The notes under the pieces: generated by a model | What the model saw: only the letters and a program-made list of their open reading frames with translations | Told to the model about the DNA's origin: nothing | Databases searched by the model: none | Origin: an uncultured Hungatella sp. | GTDB taxonomy: Bacteria; Bacillota; Clostridia; Lachnospirales; Lachnospiraceae | Direction: 5' to 3' | Assembly (NCBI GenBank): GCA_910579515.1 | Contig: CAJTUV010000007.1 | Coordinates: 44,025-108,024, forward strand | Length of the DNA stretch: 64,000 bases | Program-made: the position numbers and the translations under genes | Part shown: positions 1 to 7,941 of the stretch, piece after piece | How positions within the stretch are numbered: position 1 is the stretch's first letter | How the letters are laid out: each line of letters starts with the position of its first letter

Positions 1-240
1 TACACCTACAATCATGTTGTTGATCAATGTTCTTGTCAGACCATGCAAAGATTTCATCTTCTTTAAATCGTTTGGTCTGGTTACAACAATATGTCCATCT
101 TCTTCTTTGATGGTCATCTCCTCAGGCAATACTCTTTCCAGAGTTCCCTTTGGACCTTTTACAGTCACTTTATTATTTTCTGCGATGGTGACAGTTACTC
201 CTGCCGGAATCGCGATAGGCATTCTTCCTATACGTGACAT
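1..240 (-). CDS. rplF: Ribosomal protein L6, N-terminal part (cut by window edge)
   Basis: These are the first 80 codons of large-subunit protein L6; the 3' part lies beyond the left edge. The start MSRIGRMPI and the stretch VTVKGPKGTLER are typical of bacterial L6. The protein binds 23S rRNA near the sarcin-ricin loop and the factor-binding site. The ATG at 240 has an AAGGAGGG Shine-Dalgarno sequence about six bases upstream. It follows rpsH after an unusually long, hairpin-rich gap of 160 bases and is the last visible gene of the S10-spc operon. Confidence 0.97.
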   Translation of the reverse strand, partial: MSRIGRMPIAIPAGVTVTIAENNKVTVKGPKGTLERVLPEEMTIKEEDGHIVVTRPNDLKKMKSLHGLTRTLINNMIVGV

Positions 241-265
241 GCCGTTTCCCTCCTTAAATTTTCGG

Positions 266-399
266 AAAAGACTTTTGTGTCTTTTCTGTTTTCAGATTTT
301 ATATCAATGAAGTTCTTCTCCCTTTGGTCGAAGAACGGCTTTCACACTAAATTCGTCTCTCGCCATTGGCTCAGACTCATTAAGTGTTCAATGCCAATG
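266..399 (-). promoter_or_regulatory. Structured rpsH-rplF intercistronic RNA
   Basis: The 160-base gap between rpsH and rplF contains three consecutive inverted repeats. In plus coordinates, CATTGGC (364-370) pairs with GCCAATG (393-399), GTTCTTC (312-318) with GAAGAAC (330-336), and AAAAGAC (266-272) with GTCTTTT (279-285). Most neighbouring genes in this operon are separated by fewer than 55 bases. No internal promoter stands out and none of the hairpins has a good U-tract. The region may be an r-protein binding target, a processing site or an attenuator; I cannot tell which. Confidence 0.5.
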
Positions 400-400
400 C

Positions 401-802
401 CTACCAGATAAAGGCCAGTACTTCTCCGCCTACGCCTAACTGGCGTGCTTCCTTATCAGTGATTACACCCTGATTTGTAGAAATGATGGCAACTCCCAAA
501 CCACCCAGTACCTTAGGAAGGTCTTCTTTGCCTGCATAAACGCGCAGACCTGGTTTGGAGATTCTCTTTAATCCGGTGATGATTCTCTCGCTCTTGTCTG
601 CACCGTATTTCAGAGAAATGCGGATGGTCTTAAACCCATCGTCTTCTACGATATCATACTTTTTAATATAACCTTCTTTTACAAGGATATCAGCAATAGC
701 TAATTTCATCTTGGATGAAGGTACGTCTACTGTATCATGTTTTGCAGTATTTGCATTACGGATTCTTGTAAGCATATCTGCAATTGGATCGCTCGTTGTC
801 AT
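401..802 (-). CDS. rpsH: Ribosomal protein S8
   Basis: This is full-length S8 (133 residues), a small-subunit assembly protein that binds helix 21 of 16S rRNA. The N-terminus DPIADMLTRIRNAN and the C-terminal GVGGEVLAFIW are family signatures. In E. coli S8 represses translation of the spc operon; whether it does so here is not visible, but the structured gap just downstream, before rplF, is a possible target. It follows rpsZ by 50 bases and has a GGAGGA ribosome-binding site before the ATG at 802. Confidence 0.98.
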   Translation of the reverse strand: MTTSDPIADMLTRIRNANTAKHDTVDVPSSKMKLAIADILVKEGYIKKYDIVEDDGFKTIRISLKYGADKSERIITGLKRISKPGLRVYAGKEDLPKVLGGLGVAIISTNQGVITDKEARQLGVGGEVLAFIW

Positions 803-852
803 GATAGATTGTCCTCCTATATATTCTTAGCCTGTATTGTTCCCTTATAGGC

Positions 853-1038
853 TTACCAGCTAGCCTTTTTAACTCCTGGAATCTGGCCCTTGTACGCTAA
901 CTCACGGAAGCAGATACGGCAGATACCGTATTTTCTTAAATATGCATGTGGGCGACCGCAAATTCTGCAGCGGTTATATTCTCTGGTAGAGAATTTTGCC
1001 GGACGCTGCTGCCTAATCTTCATTGAAGTCTTAGCCAT
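853..1038 (-). CDS. rpsZ: Ribosomal protein S14, short zinc-binding form
   Basis: This is the 61-residue S14 of the C+ type. It carries a zinc ribbon formed by Cys24, Cys27, Cys40 and Cys43 (CRIC at 24-27 and CRIC at 40-43). The longer zinc-free S14 paralogue, which many Gram-positives switch to in zinc starvation, is not in this window. A strong GGAGGAG site precedes the ATG at 1038, and rplE ends 12 bases upstream. Confidence 0.97.
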   Translation of the reverse strand: MAKTSMKIRQQRPAKFSTREYNRCRICGRPHAYLRKYGICRICFRELAYKGQIPGVKKASW

Positions 1039-1050
1039 GAAATCTCCTCC

Positions 1051-1590
1051 TTATTTCTGAAATGGCATATTAAATAATGTCAAAAGTTCACGAGCTTCCT
1101 CATCTGTCTTGGCAGTGGTAACGAAAATAATATCCATACCTCTTACCTTGTCAACTTTGTCATATTCAATCTCAGGGAAAATCAACTGCTCCTTGATACC
1201 AAGTGCATAATTTCCTCTGCCATCAAATGCGTTAGGATTCACGCCGCGGAAATCGCGTACTCGCGGCAATGCCAGGTTAATCAGGCGATCCGCAAACTCA
1301 TACATCTTCTCGCCGCGTAAGGTAACCTTACATCCGATTGCCATGCCTTCTCTGATTTTAAAGTTCGCAACAGATTTCTTTGCTTTGGTGGTGATTGCCT
1401 TCTGGCCAGTGATGATCTCTAAGTCTCTAACTGCGGAGTCCAGCAATTTTGCATTATCCTTTGCCTCGCCGACGCCCATATTGATTACAATCTTATCCAG
1501 CTTCGGAACTTGCATAATGTTCTTATAGCCAAACTTCTTCATCATGGCGTCTACGATCTCTTTCTGATATAATTCTTTTAATCTAGCCAC
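1051..1590 (-). CDS. rplE: Ribosomal protein L5
   Basis: This is full-length L5 (179 residues), which holds 5S rRNA in the central protuberance and contacts P-site tRNA. Recognisable segments are IVINMGVGEAKDN, RDFRGVNPNAFDGRGNY and the C-terminal GMDIIFVTTAKTDEEARELL. The start codon is GTG at 1590, set by a GGAGAGGAGG site. The gene lies between rplX and rpsZ in the standard spc order. Confidence 0.98.
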   Translation of the reverse strand: MARLKELYQKEIVDAMMKKFGYKNIMQVPKLDKIVINMGVGEAKDNAKLLDSAVRDLEIITGQKAITTKAKKSVANFKIREGMAIGCKVTLRGEKMYEFADRLINLALPRVRDFRGVNPNAFDGRGNYALGIKEQLIFPEIEYDKVDKVRGMDIIFVTTAKTDEEARELLTLFNMPFQK

Positions 1591-1613
1591 TTGTTTTTCC
1601 TCCTCTCCTTAAA

Positions 1614-1913
1614 TTAATCAATCACTTTGCCAGTTGCCTTTGCAACACGGACTTTTTTACCGTCTTTTATCTCAAAACCAACTCTGGTTGCTTTTCCATC
1701 AACAAATAACATGACATTGGAGATATCAATCGGTGCTTCCTGGTTTACAATACCGCCGCTTGGATTTGCAGCGTTCGGCTTTGTATGCTTTGTCACCATA
1801 TTGCAGCCTTCCACCAGGACTTTGCCATCTTTTACATGAAGAACTTTGCCTGTTTTATCTTTGTCTTTCCCTGTAATAATCTTTACCATGTCATCTTTTT
1901 TAATTTTATGCAC
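1614..1913 (-). CDS. rplX: Ribosomal protein L24
   Basis: This is L24 (99 residues), an early assembly protein near the exit of the peptide tunnel. The KOW motif is visible around residues 7-33 (DDMVKIITGKDKDKTGKVL), followed by HTKPNAANPSGGI. A GTG at 1913 is the best start because a GGAGG site lies eight bases upstream; the internal ATG nine codons later has no such site. It follows rplN by 13 bases. Confidence 0.97.
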   Translation of the reverse strand: MHKIKKDDMVKIITGKDKDKTGKVLHVKDGKVLVEGCNMVTKHTKPNAANPSGGIVNQEAPIDISNVMLFVDGKATRVGFEIKDGKKVRVAKATGKVID

Positions 1914-1926
1914 AGTTTACACCTCC

Positions 1927-2295
1927 CTACAGTACTTCAGGAGCCAGGGAAACAATCTTCATAAACTGTTTCTCTCTCAGCTCTCTGGCCACCGGCCCAA
2001 AGATACGAGTTCCTCTTGGAGTCTTGTCATCTTTGATAATCACTGCCGCATTCTCATCGAACTTGATATAGGAACCGTCTTTTCTGCGGGCACCCTTAAC
2101 GGTACGAACCACAACGGCTCTCACAACGTCGCCTTTTTTTACAACGCCGCCTGGTGTTGCATCTTTAACCGTAGCAACGATAATATCGCCAATATTCGCA
2201 TATCTTCTTGTAGATCCACCCATAACACGGATGCAGAGTAATTCCTTTGCTCCTGTATTATCGGCAACCTTCAGTCTGGTTTCCTGCTGAATCAT
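1927..2295 (-). CDS. rplN: Ribosomal protein L14
   Basis: This is full-length L14 (122 residues), which sits at the subunit interface and forms inter-subunit bridges with 16S rRNA. The sequence opens MIQQETRLKVADNTGAKE and contains GARRKDGSYIKFDENA and RIFGPVARELR, all family hallmarks. The ATG at 2295 is preceded by AGGAAGGAG. It is co-directional with rpsQ and rplX. Confidence 0.98.
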   Translation of the reverse strand: MIQQETRLKVADNTGAKELLCIRVMGGSTRRYANIGDIIVATVKDATPGGVVKKGDVVRAVVVRTVKGARRKDGSYIKFDENAAVIIKDDKTPRGTRIFGPVARELREKQFMKIVSLAPEVL

Positions 2296-2316
2296 GCCTG
2301 ATACTCCTTCCTATGC

Positions 2317-2571
2317 TTATTTCGCCTTCTCAACAATCTCCACAAGTCTCCATCTCTTATCCTTGGACAATGGTCTTGTTTCCATCACTTTCACTGTATC
2401 GCCAATCGTGCACTCGTTCTTCTCATCGTGTGCTTTGAGCTTATAGGTTCTCTTTACAATCTTGCCGTATAAAGGATGTTTTACGTGGTTTTCGATTGCT
2501 ACAACAATGGTCTTATCCATCTTGTCGCTTACGACTTTACCGGTACGTGTCTTTCTTAAATTTCTTTCCAC
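2317..2571 (-). CDS. rpsQ: Ribosomal protein S17
   Basis: This is S17 (84 residues), an OB-fold primary binding protein of the 16S 5' domain. The motifs KTRTGKVVSDKMDKTIVVAI and HDEKNECTIGDTVKVMETRP identify it. It starts with GTG at 2571, supported by a GGAG site about nine bases upstream. It lies between rpmC and rplN. Confidence 0.97.
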   Translation of the reverse strand: MERNLRKTRTGKVVSDKMDKTIVVAIENHVKHPLYGKIVKRTYKLKAHDEKNECTIGDTVKVMETRPLSKDKRWRLVEIVEKAK

Positions 2572-2620
2572 GACTATCTGTCTCCTCTCTTTCTTCGCAG
2601 TCTGTTAAACCGCACTAAAG

Positions 2621-2827
2621 TCAAGCCATCTTTGATTTCTGTGTAATAACAGTCTGAATCCTCGCAATATTTTTGCGGACTTCTCTGATTCTGCTGGTGT
2701 TGTCCAACTGATTCGTTGCATTCTGGAATCTTAAATTAAACAGTTCTTTCTTTGCTGCCACCAACTCTTCGTTTAACTCTGCAGCACTCTTTGCGTTTAA
2801 TCCTTCTACATACTTATTAGTTTTCAC
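2621..2827 (-). CDS. rpmC: Ribosomal protein L29
   Basis: This is L29, a two-helix protein at the tunnel exit that helps dock signal recognition particle and trigger factor. The conserved segment KKELFNLRFQNATNQLDN is present. I place the start at the GTG at 2827, giving 68 residues beginning MKTNKYVE. An AGGCGGTG ribosome-binding site lies just before it inside the end of rplP, whereas an upstream in-frame GTG at 2836 has none. The gene therefore overlaps rplP and is probably translationally coupled to it. Confidence 0.95.
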   Translation of the reverse strand: MKTNKYVEGLNAKSAAELNEELVAAKKELFNLRFQNATNQLDNTSRIREVRKNIARIQTVITQKSKMA

Positions 2828-3254
2828 TGTTATCACCGCCTTCTAAATCTGCCTTAGCAGCAATCTTACATTTACATGGTAACTTGTGCATAGCAAGACG
2901 TAAAGCTTCCCTGGCCACCTCTTCTGGCACTCCGGCAATCTCAAACAGTACACGGCCCGGTTTTACAACCGCTACCCAGTACTCCAAAGCGCCTTTTCCG
3001 GAACCCATACGAGTTTCTGCCGGTTTTGCAGTAACTGGCTTATCTGGGAAAATTTTAATCCAAACTTTACCACCACGCTTAATATAACGAGTCATGGCAA
3101 CACGGGCTGCCTCAATCTGGTTGGACTTAATCCAACATGGCTCTGTTGCAATCAAGCCGAACTCACCATTGGAAATTGTATTACCTCTTAAGGCTTTACC
3201 TGCCATAGAACCACGGAACTGTTTACGGCGTTTCACTCTTTTAGGCATTAACAT
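2817..3254 (-). CDS. rplP: Ribosomal protein L16
   Basis: This is full-length L16 (145 residues), which organises the A-site region of the peptidyl transferase centre. The N-terminus MLMPKRVKRRKQFRGSM and the segment RMGSGKGALEYWVAVVKPGR are diagnostic. The start overlaps the rpsC stop as TAATG, and its 3' end contains the ribosome-binding site and start of rpmC, so the three genes are tightly coupled. Confidence 0.98.
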   Translation of the reverse strand: MLMPKRVKRRKQFRGSMAGKALRGNTISNGEFGLIATEPCWIKSNQIEAARVAMTRYIKRGGKVWIKIFPDKPVTAKPAETRMGSGKGALEYWVAVVKPGRVLFEIAGVPEEVAREALRLAMHKLPCKCKIAAKADLEGGDNSEN

Positions 3255-3910
3255 TATTTATCGCTCCCTTCCTTGTTTCCCTTAGCAGGAAGTACCTCGC
3301 CTTTGTAGATCCACACCTTAACGCCGACTTTGCCGTAGGTAGTATCTGCCTCAGCGAAACCATAGTCAATATCTGCTCTTAATGTCTGTAACGGAATTGT
3401 ACCCTCGCTGTAGAACTCGGTACGAGCCATATCAGCGCCGCCTAAACGTCCTGCACATGCAGTCTTAATTCCTTTAACGCCAGCTTTCATGGAACGGCCC
3501 ATGGTGGACTTCATGGCACGGCGGAAGGAAACACGGTTCTCCAGCTGCTGTGCAATACTCTCCGCAACCAGTTGAGCGTCTCTTTCTGGTCTCTTAATCT
3601 CTTTAATATCTACAAAAAGCTTCTTATCTGTCAGCTTCTGAACTTCTGCTTTCAATTTTTCAATCTCTGCGCCGCCTTTGCCGATTACAACTCCTGGTTT
3701 TGCGGTATAGATGGTCACTTTCACTCTGTCAGACGCTCTTTCAATCTCAATCTTGGATACGCCTGAGCTGAACAGTCTCTTCTTGAGAAACTTACGAATG
3801 TTATAATCTTCTACCAGGTTATCTGCAAAGTTGTCTTCTGCATACCATTTGGAATCCCAGTCTTTAATAACACCGACTCTTAAGCCGTGTGGATTAACTT
3901 TCTGTCCCAT
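3254..3910 (-). CDS. rpsC: Ribosomal protein S3
   Basis: This is S3 (218 residues), part of the mRNA entry tunnel and its helicase activity. A type II KH domain with the GKGG loop (PGVVIGKGGAEIEKLK) occupies roughly residues 60-105, and the C-terminal domain contains GVKGIKTACAGRLGGADMAR. It starts at the ATG at 3910, follows rplV by nine bases and ends in a TAATG overlap with rplP. Confidence 0.98.
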   Translation of the reverse strand: MGQKVNPHGLRVGVIKDWDSKWYAEDNFADNLVEDYNIRKFLKKRLFSSGVSKIEIERASDRVKVTIYTAKPGVVIGKGGAEIEKLKAEVQKLTDKKLFVDIKEIKRPERDAQLVAESIAQQLENRVSFRRAMKSTMGRSMKAGVKGIKTACAGRLGGADMARTEFYSEGTIPLQTLRADIDYGFAEADTTYGKVGVKVWIYKGEVLPAKGNKEGSDK

Positions 3911-3919
3911 ATTTGCCTC

Positions 3920-4306
3920 CTATCTCTCATTCAGCACGATTGTGATGTGGCTCATTCTCTTCTCGATTCTGTAAGCCCTGCCCTGTGCTCTCGGTTTAAT
4001 TCTCTTCATGGTCGGTCCTTTGTTTGCATAGCACTCTTCAATATACAGATTCTCTCTGCTCATATTGTTATTGTTCTCTGCATTTGCAATAGCGGACTCC
4101 AATAATTTTTTGATTAATGAAGAAGCATATCTGGGATTGTAAGTCACAATACCAAGTGCTGTCTGCACGTCCTTGCCTCTGATAGCATCTAATACGAAAC
4201 ATGCCTTCTGAACAGATACTCTTGCATAGGACAGCTTTGCGGATGGTCTAGTATCCTTCTTAGCATTTCTTTCTCTTTTTATCTGACTTCTATGTCCTGC
4301 AGCCAT
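3920..4306 (-). CDS. rplV: Ribosomal protein L22
   Basis: This is L22 (128 residues). Its beta-hairpin lines the constriction of the peptide exit tunnel and is where many macrolide-resistance changes occur. The tip region GPTMKRIKPRAQGRAYRI is intact and looks wild type. An N-terminal basic extension (about 20 residues, HRSQIKRERNAKKDTRP) precedes the conserved core. The ATG at 4306 has an AGGAGG site. Confidence 0.97.
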   Translation of the reverse strand: MAAGHRSQIKRERNAKKDTRPSAKLSYARVSVQKACFVLDAIRGKDVQTALGIVTYNPRYASSLIKKLLESAIANAENNNNMSRENLYIEECYANKGPTMKRIKPRAQGRAYRIEKRMSHITIVLNER

Positions 4307-4336
4307 TAGAAATAACCTCCTTTCAAATTCTGACGA

Positions 4337-4615
4337 TTAACGTTTGCTCTTCTTTTCGTCCTTGCCATGACCTCTGTAGGTTCTGGTTGCGACGAATTCG
4401 CCCAGCTTGTGTCCAACCATGTCCTCAGTAATGTATACCGGTACATGCTTTCTACCGTCATGAACTGCGATTGTATGCCCAACCATCTGCGGAAAGATGG
4501 TAGAACGGCGGGACCAGGTCTTGATTACCTGTTTCTGTCCGGCTGCGTTCATAGCATCTACTTTTTTCAGTAAATGTGCATCTGCAAATGGTCCTTTTTT
4601 AAGTGAACGTCCCAT
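4337..4615 (-). CDS. rpsS: Ribosomal protein S19
   Basis: This is S19 (92 residues), located in the head of the 30S subunit and contacting S13 and A-site tRNA. The start MGRSLKKGPFAD and the motif HNGRKHVPVYI-type segment (here HDGRKHVPVYITEDMVGHKL) are characteristic. It lies between rplB and rplV with a good ribosome-binding site at the ATG at 4615. Confidence 0.98.
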   Translation of the reverse strand: MGRSLKKGPFADAHLLKKVDAMNAAGQKQVIKTWSRRSTIFPQMVGHTIAVHDGRKHVPVYITEDMVGHKLGEFVATRTYRGHGKDEKKSKR

Positions 4616-4634
4616 ATGGTTTTTCCTCCTTCAA

Positions 4635-5480
4635 TTATTTAATGGTCTTACCATCACGTCTTCTTACGATCAACTTGTTAGACTGCTTATTCTTCTTTCT
4701 GGTCTTCAGACCCAGAGCAGGCTTGCCCCATGGAGTACTTGGACCAGGACGTCCGATACCAGTCTTGCCTTCGCCGCCGCCGTGTGGATGGTCGTTAGGG
4801 TTCATAACAGAACCACGAACTGTAGGACGAATGCCCATATGACGTTTTCTACCAGCTTTACCAATGTTGATCAGGTTATGATCTCCGTTCCCAACTACGC
4901 CGATGGTTGCACGGCAGATAATCGGAACCATTCTCATCTCGCCTGAAGGAAGTCTCAAGGTTGCATATTTGCCTTCTTTTGCCATTAACTGAGCAGCGTT
5001 TCCAGCGGAACGAACCAACTGGCCGCCTTTGCCCGGATATAACTCAATATTGTGAATCTGTGCGCCGACCGGAATCTCGCTTAAAGGCAAGCAGTTTCCC
5101 AGCTTTGCCTCCGCCTGTGGACCACTCATAACCTTCATACCGTCTGTCAGGCCTGCTGGCGCTAAGATATAAGCCTTCTCACCGTCTGCATAGCAGATCA
5201 ACGCGATATTGGCTGTTCTGTTAGGATCGTACTCGATTCCGATTACAGTAGCCGGAATTCCGTCTTTTTTATTTCTCTTAAAATCAATTACTCTATATTT
5301 TTTTCTGTTGCCGCCTCCGCGGTGTCTCACTGTAATTTTACCCTGATTGTTACGACCAGCGTTTTTCTTTAAAGAAACCACCAGAGATTTCTCCGGGGTG
5401 GTCTTTGTGATCTCGCTGAAGTCGGAGCCAGACATCTGTCTTCTGGAAGGTGTATATGGGTTATAGGTTTTAATTCCCAT
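4635..5480 (-). CDS. rplB: Ribosomal protein L2
   Basis: This is L2 (281 residues), needed for subunit joining and peptidyl transferase activity. The C-terminal NPNDHPHGGGEGKTGIGRP loop with the conserved histidine is intact. An upstream in-frame ATG at 5501 exists, but the start at 5480 (MGIKTYNPYTP) matches the family and has an AAGGAG site eight bases upstream. The 121-base gap to rplW contains one hairpin, AACGC (5505-5509) with GCGTT (5516-5520). Confidence 0.98.
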   Translation of the reverse strand: MGIKTYNPYTPSRRQMSGSDFSEITKTTPEKSLVVSLKKNAGRNNQGKITVRHRGGGNRKKYRVIDFKRNKKDGIPATVIGIEYDPNRTANIALICYADGEKAYILAPAGLTDGMKVMSGPQAEAKLGNCLPLSEIPVGAQIHNIELYPGKGGQLVRSAGNAAQLMAKEGKYATLRLPSGEMRMVPIICRATIGVVGNGDHNLINIGKAGRKRHMGIRPTVRGSVMNPNDHPHGGGEGKTGIGRPGPSTPWGKPALGLKTRKKNKQSNKLIVRRRDGKTIK

Positions 5481-5601
5481 GTTCTTAACTCCTTTCATCA
5501 TTCCAACGCATCCGCGCGTTTCTTTTTATCACGGCGTCAGTATAGGCTATGATTTATCACTGCCACCGTATAGGTTTAAGGAAGCTCTTCTCTTTTTGGG
5601 T

Positions 5602-5901
5602 CTACAGACCTGAGAACACTTCGATCTCTTTGCTATCCTCAGTCAGTTTTACGATAGCCTTTTTGGTCTTAGCTGTTTTGCCAAAGGTCATGCCTCTTCT
5701 CTTCGTCTTGCCGGGAATGTTCATAGTATTAACCTTCTCAACCTTTGTGCCTGGAAACATTTTCTCAACAGCCTCTTTGATCTGATTCTTGTTTGCCTCA
5801 GGATGTACCAAGAAAGTGTATTTCTTCTCACCCATCACATTCATGCTCTTCTCGGTGATAACCGGTTTCTGAATCACGTCGTAATATTGAATACTTGCCA
5901 T
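5602..5901 (-). CDS. rplW: Ribosomal protein L23
   Basis: This is L23 (99 residues), the docking platform for trigger factor and signal recognition particle at the tunnel exit. The segments DVIQKPVITEKSMN and HPEANKNQIKEAVEKMF are typical. Its ATG overlaps the rplD stop as TAATG, indicating coupling. The following gap before rplB is 121 bases. Confidence 0.97.
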   Translation of the reverse strand: MASIQYYDVIQKPVITEKSMNVMGEKKYTFLVHPEANKNQIKEAVEKMFPGTKVEKVNTMNIPGKTKRRGMTFGKTAKTKKAIVKLTEDSKEIEVFSGL

Positions 5902-6521
5902 TATGCGTACACCTCCTCAATACTAGCAACAGCCGCCTTGGTAGCCACTACTGTGTTGTATTTTAAGATGTCATATACATTGATGGTATTAACCTTTGCA
6001 GTTTTCACTGTGGGAATATTCCTTGCGGAAATTGCAGCGTTGTCGCTCCCCTCATCCAATACAATCAAGGCCTTGGACACCTTCAAATTGTTCATCACTG
6101 CCTGGAACTTCTTCGTTTTAATCTCGTCAAACTTCAGTTCGTCAACCACAATGAACTTGCTCTCATTTACTCTGCTGGTCAATGCTGACTTTAAAGCAGC
6201 TCTCTTTTCTTTCTTATTCAGCTTTATTGTGTAATCTCTTGGAGTTGGGGCAAATACTACGCCGCCGCCAGTCCACTGAGGAGCTCTGGTTGAACCCTGT
6301 CTTGCGTGACCAGTTCCTTTCTGTCTCCACGGCTTTTTGCCGCCGCCAGATACTTCAGCGCGGGTTTTGGCTTTCTGTGTTCCCTGACGCTTGTTAGCCA
6401 GTTGAGCAACCACTGCCATGTGCACCAGATGCTCGTTCACTTCTACGCCAAATACCGCATCGTTCAGTTCTAAAGTACCAACTTCATTACCTTCCATATT
6501 ATAAACAGATACGTTTGCCAT
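5901..6521 (-). CDS. rplD: Ribosomal protein L4
   Basis: This is L4 (206 residues). It has a globular domain plus an extended loop (about residues 45-95, including GGGKKPWRQKGTGHARQGSTR) that reaches into the peptide tunnel. In E. coli L4 represses its own S10 operon; the structured rpsJ leader and rpsJ-rplC gap here would be the places to look for an equivalent. It follows rplC by 29 bases. Confidence 0.98.
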   Translation of the reverse strand: MANVSVYNMEGNEVGTLELNDAVFGVEVNEHLVHMAVVAQLANKRQGTQKAKTRAEVSGGGKKPWRQKGTGHARQGSTRAPQWTGGGVVFAPTPRDYTIKLNKKEKRAALKSALTSRVNESKFIVVDELKFDEIKTKKFQAVMNNLKVSKALIVLDEGSDNAAISARNIPTVKTAKVNTINVYDILKYNTVVATKAAVASIEEVYA

Positions 6522-6550
6522 CTGTGTAGTCCTCCTTTCCTATAAAAGCA

Positions 6551-7183
6551 TTACATTGCTTTTACTGTTTCTTTCAGTGTTACTAAAGCCTTTTTGGGTC
6601 CTGGCACAGCGCCTTTTACCAGAATCAGATTGTTTTCTGCATCAACCTGTACAATCTCAAGATTCTGAACTGTAACCTGCTTGTTGCCCATCTGACCAGG
6701 CATTCCTTTTCCCTTGAACACACGGCTGGGATCAGAACATGCTCCATTGGAACCCTGATGGCGATGGAACTTGGAACCGTGGGCCATAGGTCCTCTGGAC
6801 TGTCCAAGTCTCTTAATAGCACCCTGGAAACCTTTACCTTTGGAGATTGCTGTCGCATCAATCTTGTCGCCAGCAGCGAAGATATCTGCTTTAATTTCGT
6901 CTTTTACAGAATAATCTTCTGCATTGTCAAATTTAAATTCCCGAATAAATCTCTTGTAAGAAACGCCAGCCTTATCAAAATGGCCTTTCAAAGGCTTGTT
7001 GACCAGTTTTTCTCTCTTGTCAACGAAACCAACCTGCACAGCCTTGTAGCCGTCGTTGTCTACAGTCTTAACTTGTGTTACCACACATGGACCAGCCTGA
7101 AGAACTGTTACTGGAACTAAAACTCCAGCGTCGTTGAAGATTTGAGTCATTCCGACTTTGGTAGCTAAAATCGCTTTCTTCAT
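6551..7183 (-). CDS. rplC: Ribosomal protein L3
   Basis: This is L3 (210 residues), one of the first proteins in 50S assembly, with a loop reaching the peptidyl transferase centre. The start MKKAILATKVGMTQIF and the loop GSKFHRHQGSNGACSDPSRVFKGKGMPGQMG region are recognisable. The ATG at 7183 has an AGGAGG site. It is separated from rpsJ by a 207-base structured gap. Confidence 0.98.
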   Translation of the reverse strand: MKKAILATKVGMTQIFNDAGVLVPVTVLQAGPCVVTQVKTVDNDGYKAVQVGFVDKREKLVNKPLKGHFDKAGVSYKRFIREFKFDNAEDYSVKDEIKADIFAAGDKIDATAISKGKGFQGAIKRLGQSRGPMAHGSKFHRHQGSNGACSDPSRVFKGKGMPGQMGNKQVTVQNLEIVQVDAENNLILVKGAVPGPKKALVTLKETVKAM

Positions 7184-7214
7184 TACTTTTACCTCCTGTT
7201 TATAATCTACAGCG

Positions 7215-7377
7215 GAACGCTTTCGCGTTCATCCTAGAACAGGCATATACTTGGAACACTATGACTCCGCAAACACGGAGATGTTGATTCCTTTTAAGGA
7301 AAAAGTGTCGCTTCTATATTAACCTTTCTGGACTCTAACTTTGTGAGCCTGCGGCTCTTTTGCTGCACAAATGCAGC
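7215..7377 (-). promoter_or_regulatory. Structured rpsJ-rplC intercistronic RNA with five hairpins
   Basis: The 207-base gap between rpsJ and rplC is packed with perfect inverted repeats. In transcript order (plus coordinates) they are GCTGCA/TGCAGC (7362-7377), GAGCC/GGCTC (7345-7357), TTCCTT/AAGGAA (7288-7301), CTCCG/CGGAG (7265-7280) and GAACGC/GCGTTC around a GAAA tetraloop (7215-7230). None is followed by a U-run, so these are not simple terminators. A role as an r-protein binding site or processing region is inferred from its place; I do not recognise a named RNA family. Confidence 0.6.
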
Positions 7378-7390
7378 TCATCACATCAGC

Positions 7391-7708
7391 CTATTTGTTC
7401 TTCATCTTAATGTCGATGAACACGCCAGCCGGCATCTCCAGTCTGGACAGTGCTTCTACTGTCTTCTGGTTTGGAGTTGTGATATCAATCAGTCTCTTGT
7501 GAGTTCTCTGCTCAAACTGTTCTCTGGAATCTTTGTACTTGTGAACAGCTCTCAAAATCGTCACTACCTCTTTCTTTGTCGGCAACGGCACCGGTCCACT
7601 CACCTGTGATCCTGTCTTCTTTACCGTCTCGATGATTTTTGCAGCAGACTGATCAATCAACTGATGATCGTATGCCTTTAATGTGATTCTCATTACCTGA
7701 CTTGCCAT
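7391..7708 (-). CDS. rpsJ: Ribosomal protein S10
   Basis: This is S10 (105 residues), also known as the transcription antitermination factor NusE. The sequence MASQVMRITLKAYDHQLID and the C-terminal GVFIDIKMKNK are typical. A reading frame stays open far upstream to 7927, but that stretch is leader RNA; the ATG at 7708 has a GGAGG site about 11 bases upstream. It is the first gene of the S10-spc operon. Confidence 0.97.
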   Translation of the reverse strand: MASQVMRITLKAYDHQLIDQSAAKIIETVKKTGSQVSGPVPLPTKKEVVTILRAVHKYKDSREQFEQRTHKRLIDITTPNQKTVEALSRLEMPAGVFIDIKMKNK

Positions 7709-7748
7709 AAAAAAAGTCGCCTCCTTTTCGCACTTAATCATGAAGTAC

Positions 7749-7850
7749 GACAAGCGGTGACTGTACACGTTTCCGGGTGTGTCGCAAATCTTAATACACA
7801 CCATTTCTACATCTTGCCTTGCAGAATATCTGTTTGTACAGTGACTTGTC
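7749..7850 (-). promoter_or_regulatory. Structured 5' leader of the S10 operon
   Basis: The transcript leader between the rpsJ promoter and start codon (about 225 bases) contains a long-range stem. In plus coordinates GACAAG plus ACTGTACA around 7749-7767 is complementary to TGTACAGT plus CTTGTC around 7835-7850. Inside it sits a second hairpin, GGTGTGT (7776-7782) with ACACACC (7796-7802). The element has the place expected of an autoregulatory r-protein leader, as L4 uses in E. coli. The match to a specific family is not established. Confidence 0.55.
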
Positions 7851-7941
7851 GCCAGTTTCCTAACTTGACATTCGCTCCACGGAAAACCTGCTATATCAGC
7901 AGCAACCTCACGCTTCACAGCTATCATGTCACAGCCTTGTT

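Noticed and set aside
7709..7927. Upstream extension of the rpsJ reading frame
   Set aside because: The stretch is leader RNA with stems, and S10 proteins start at the equivalent of 7708.
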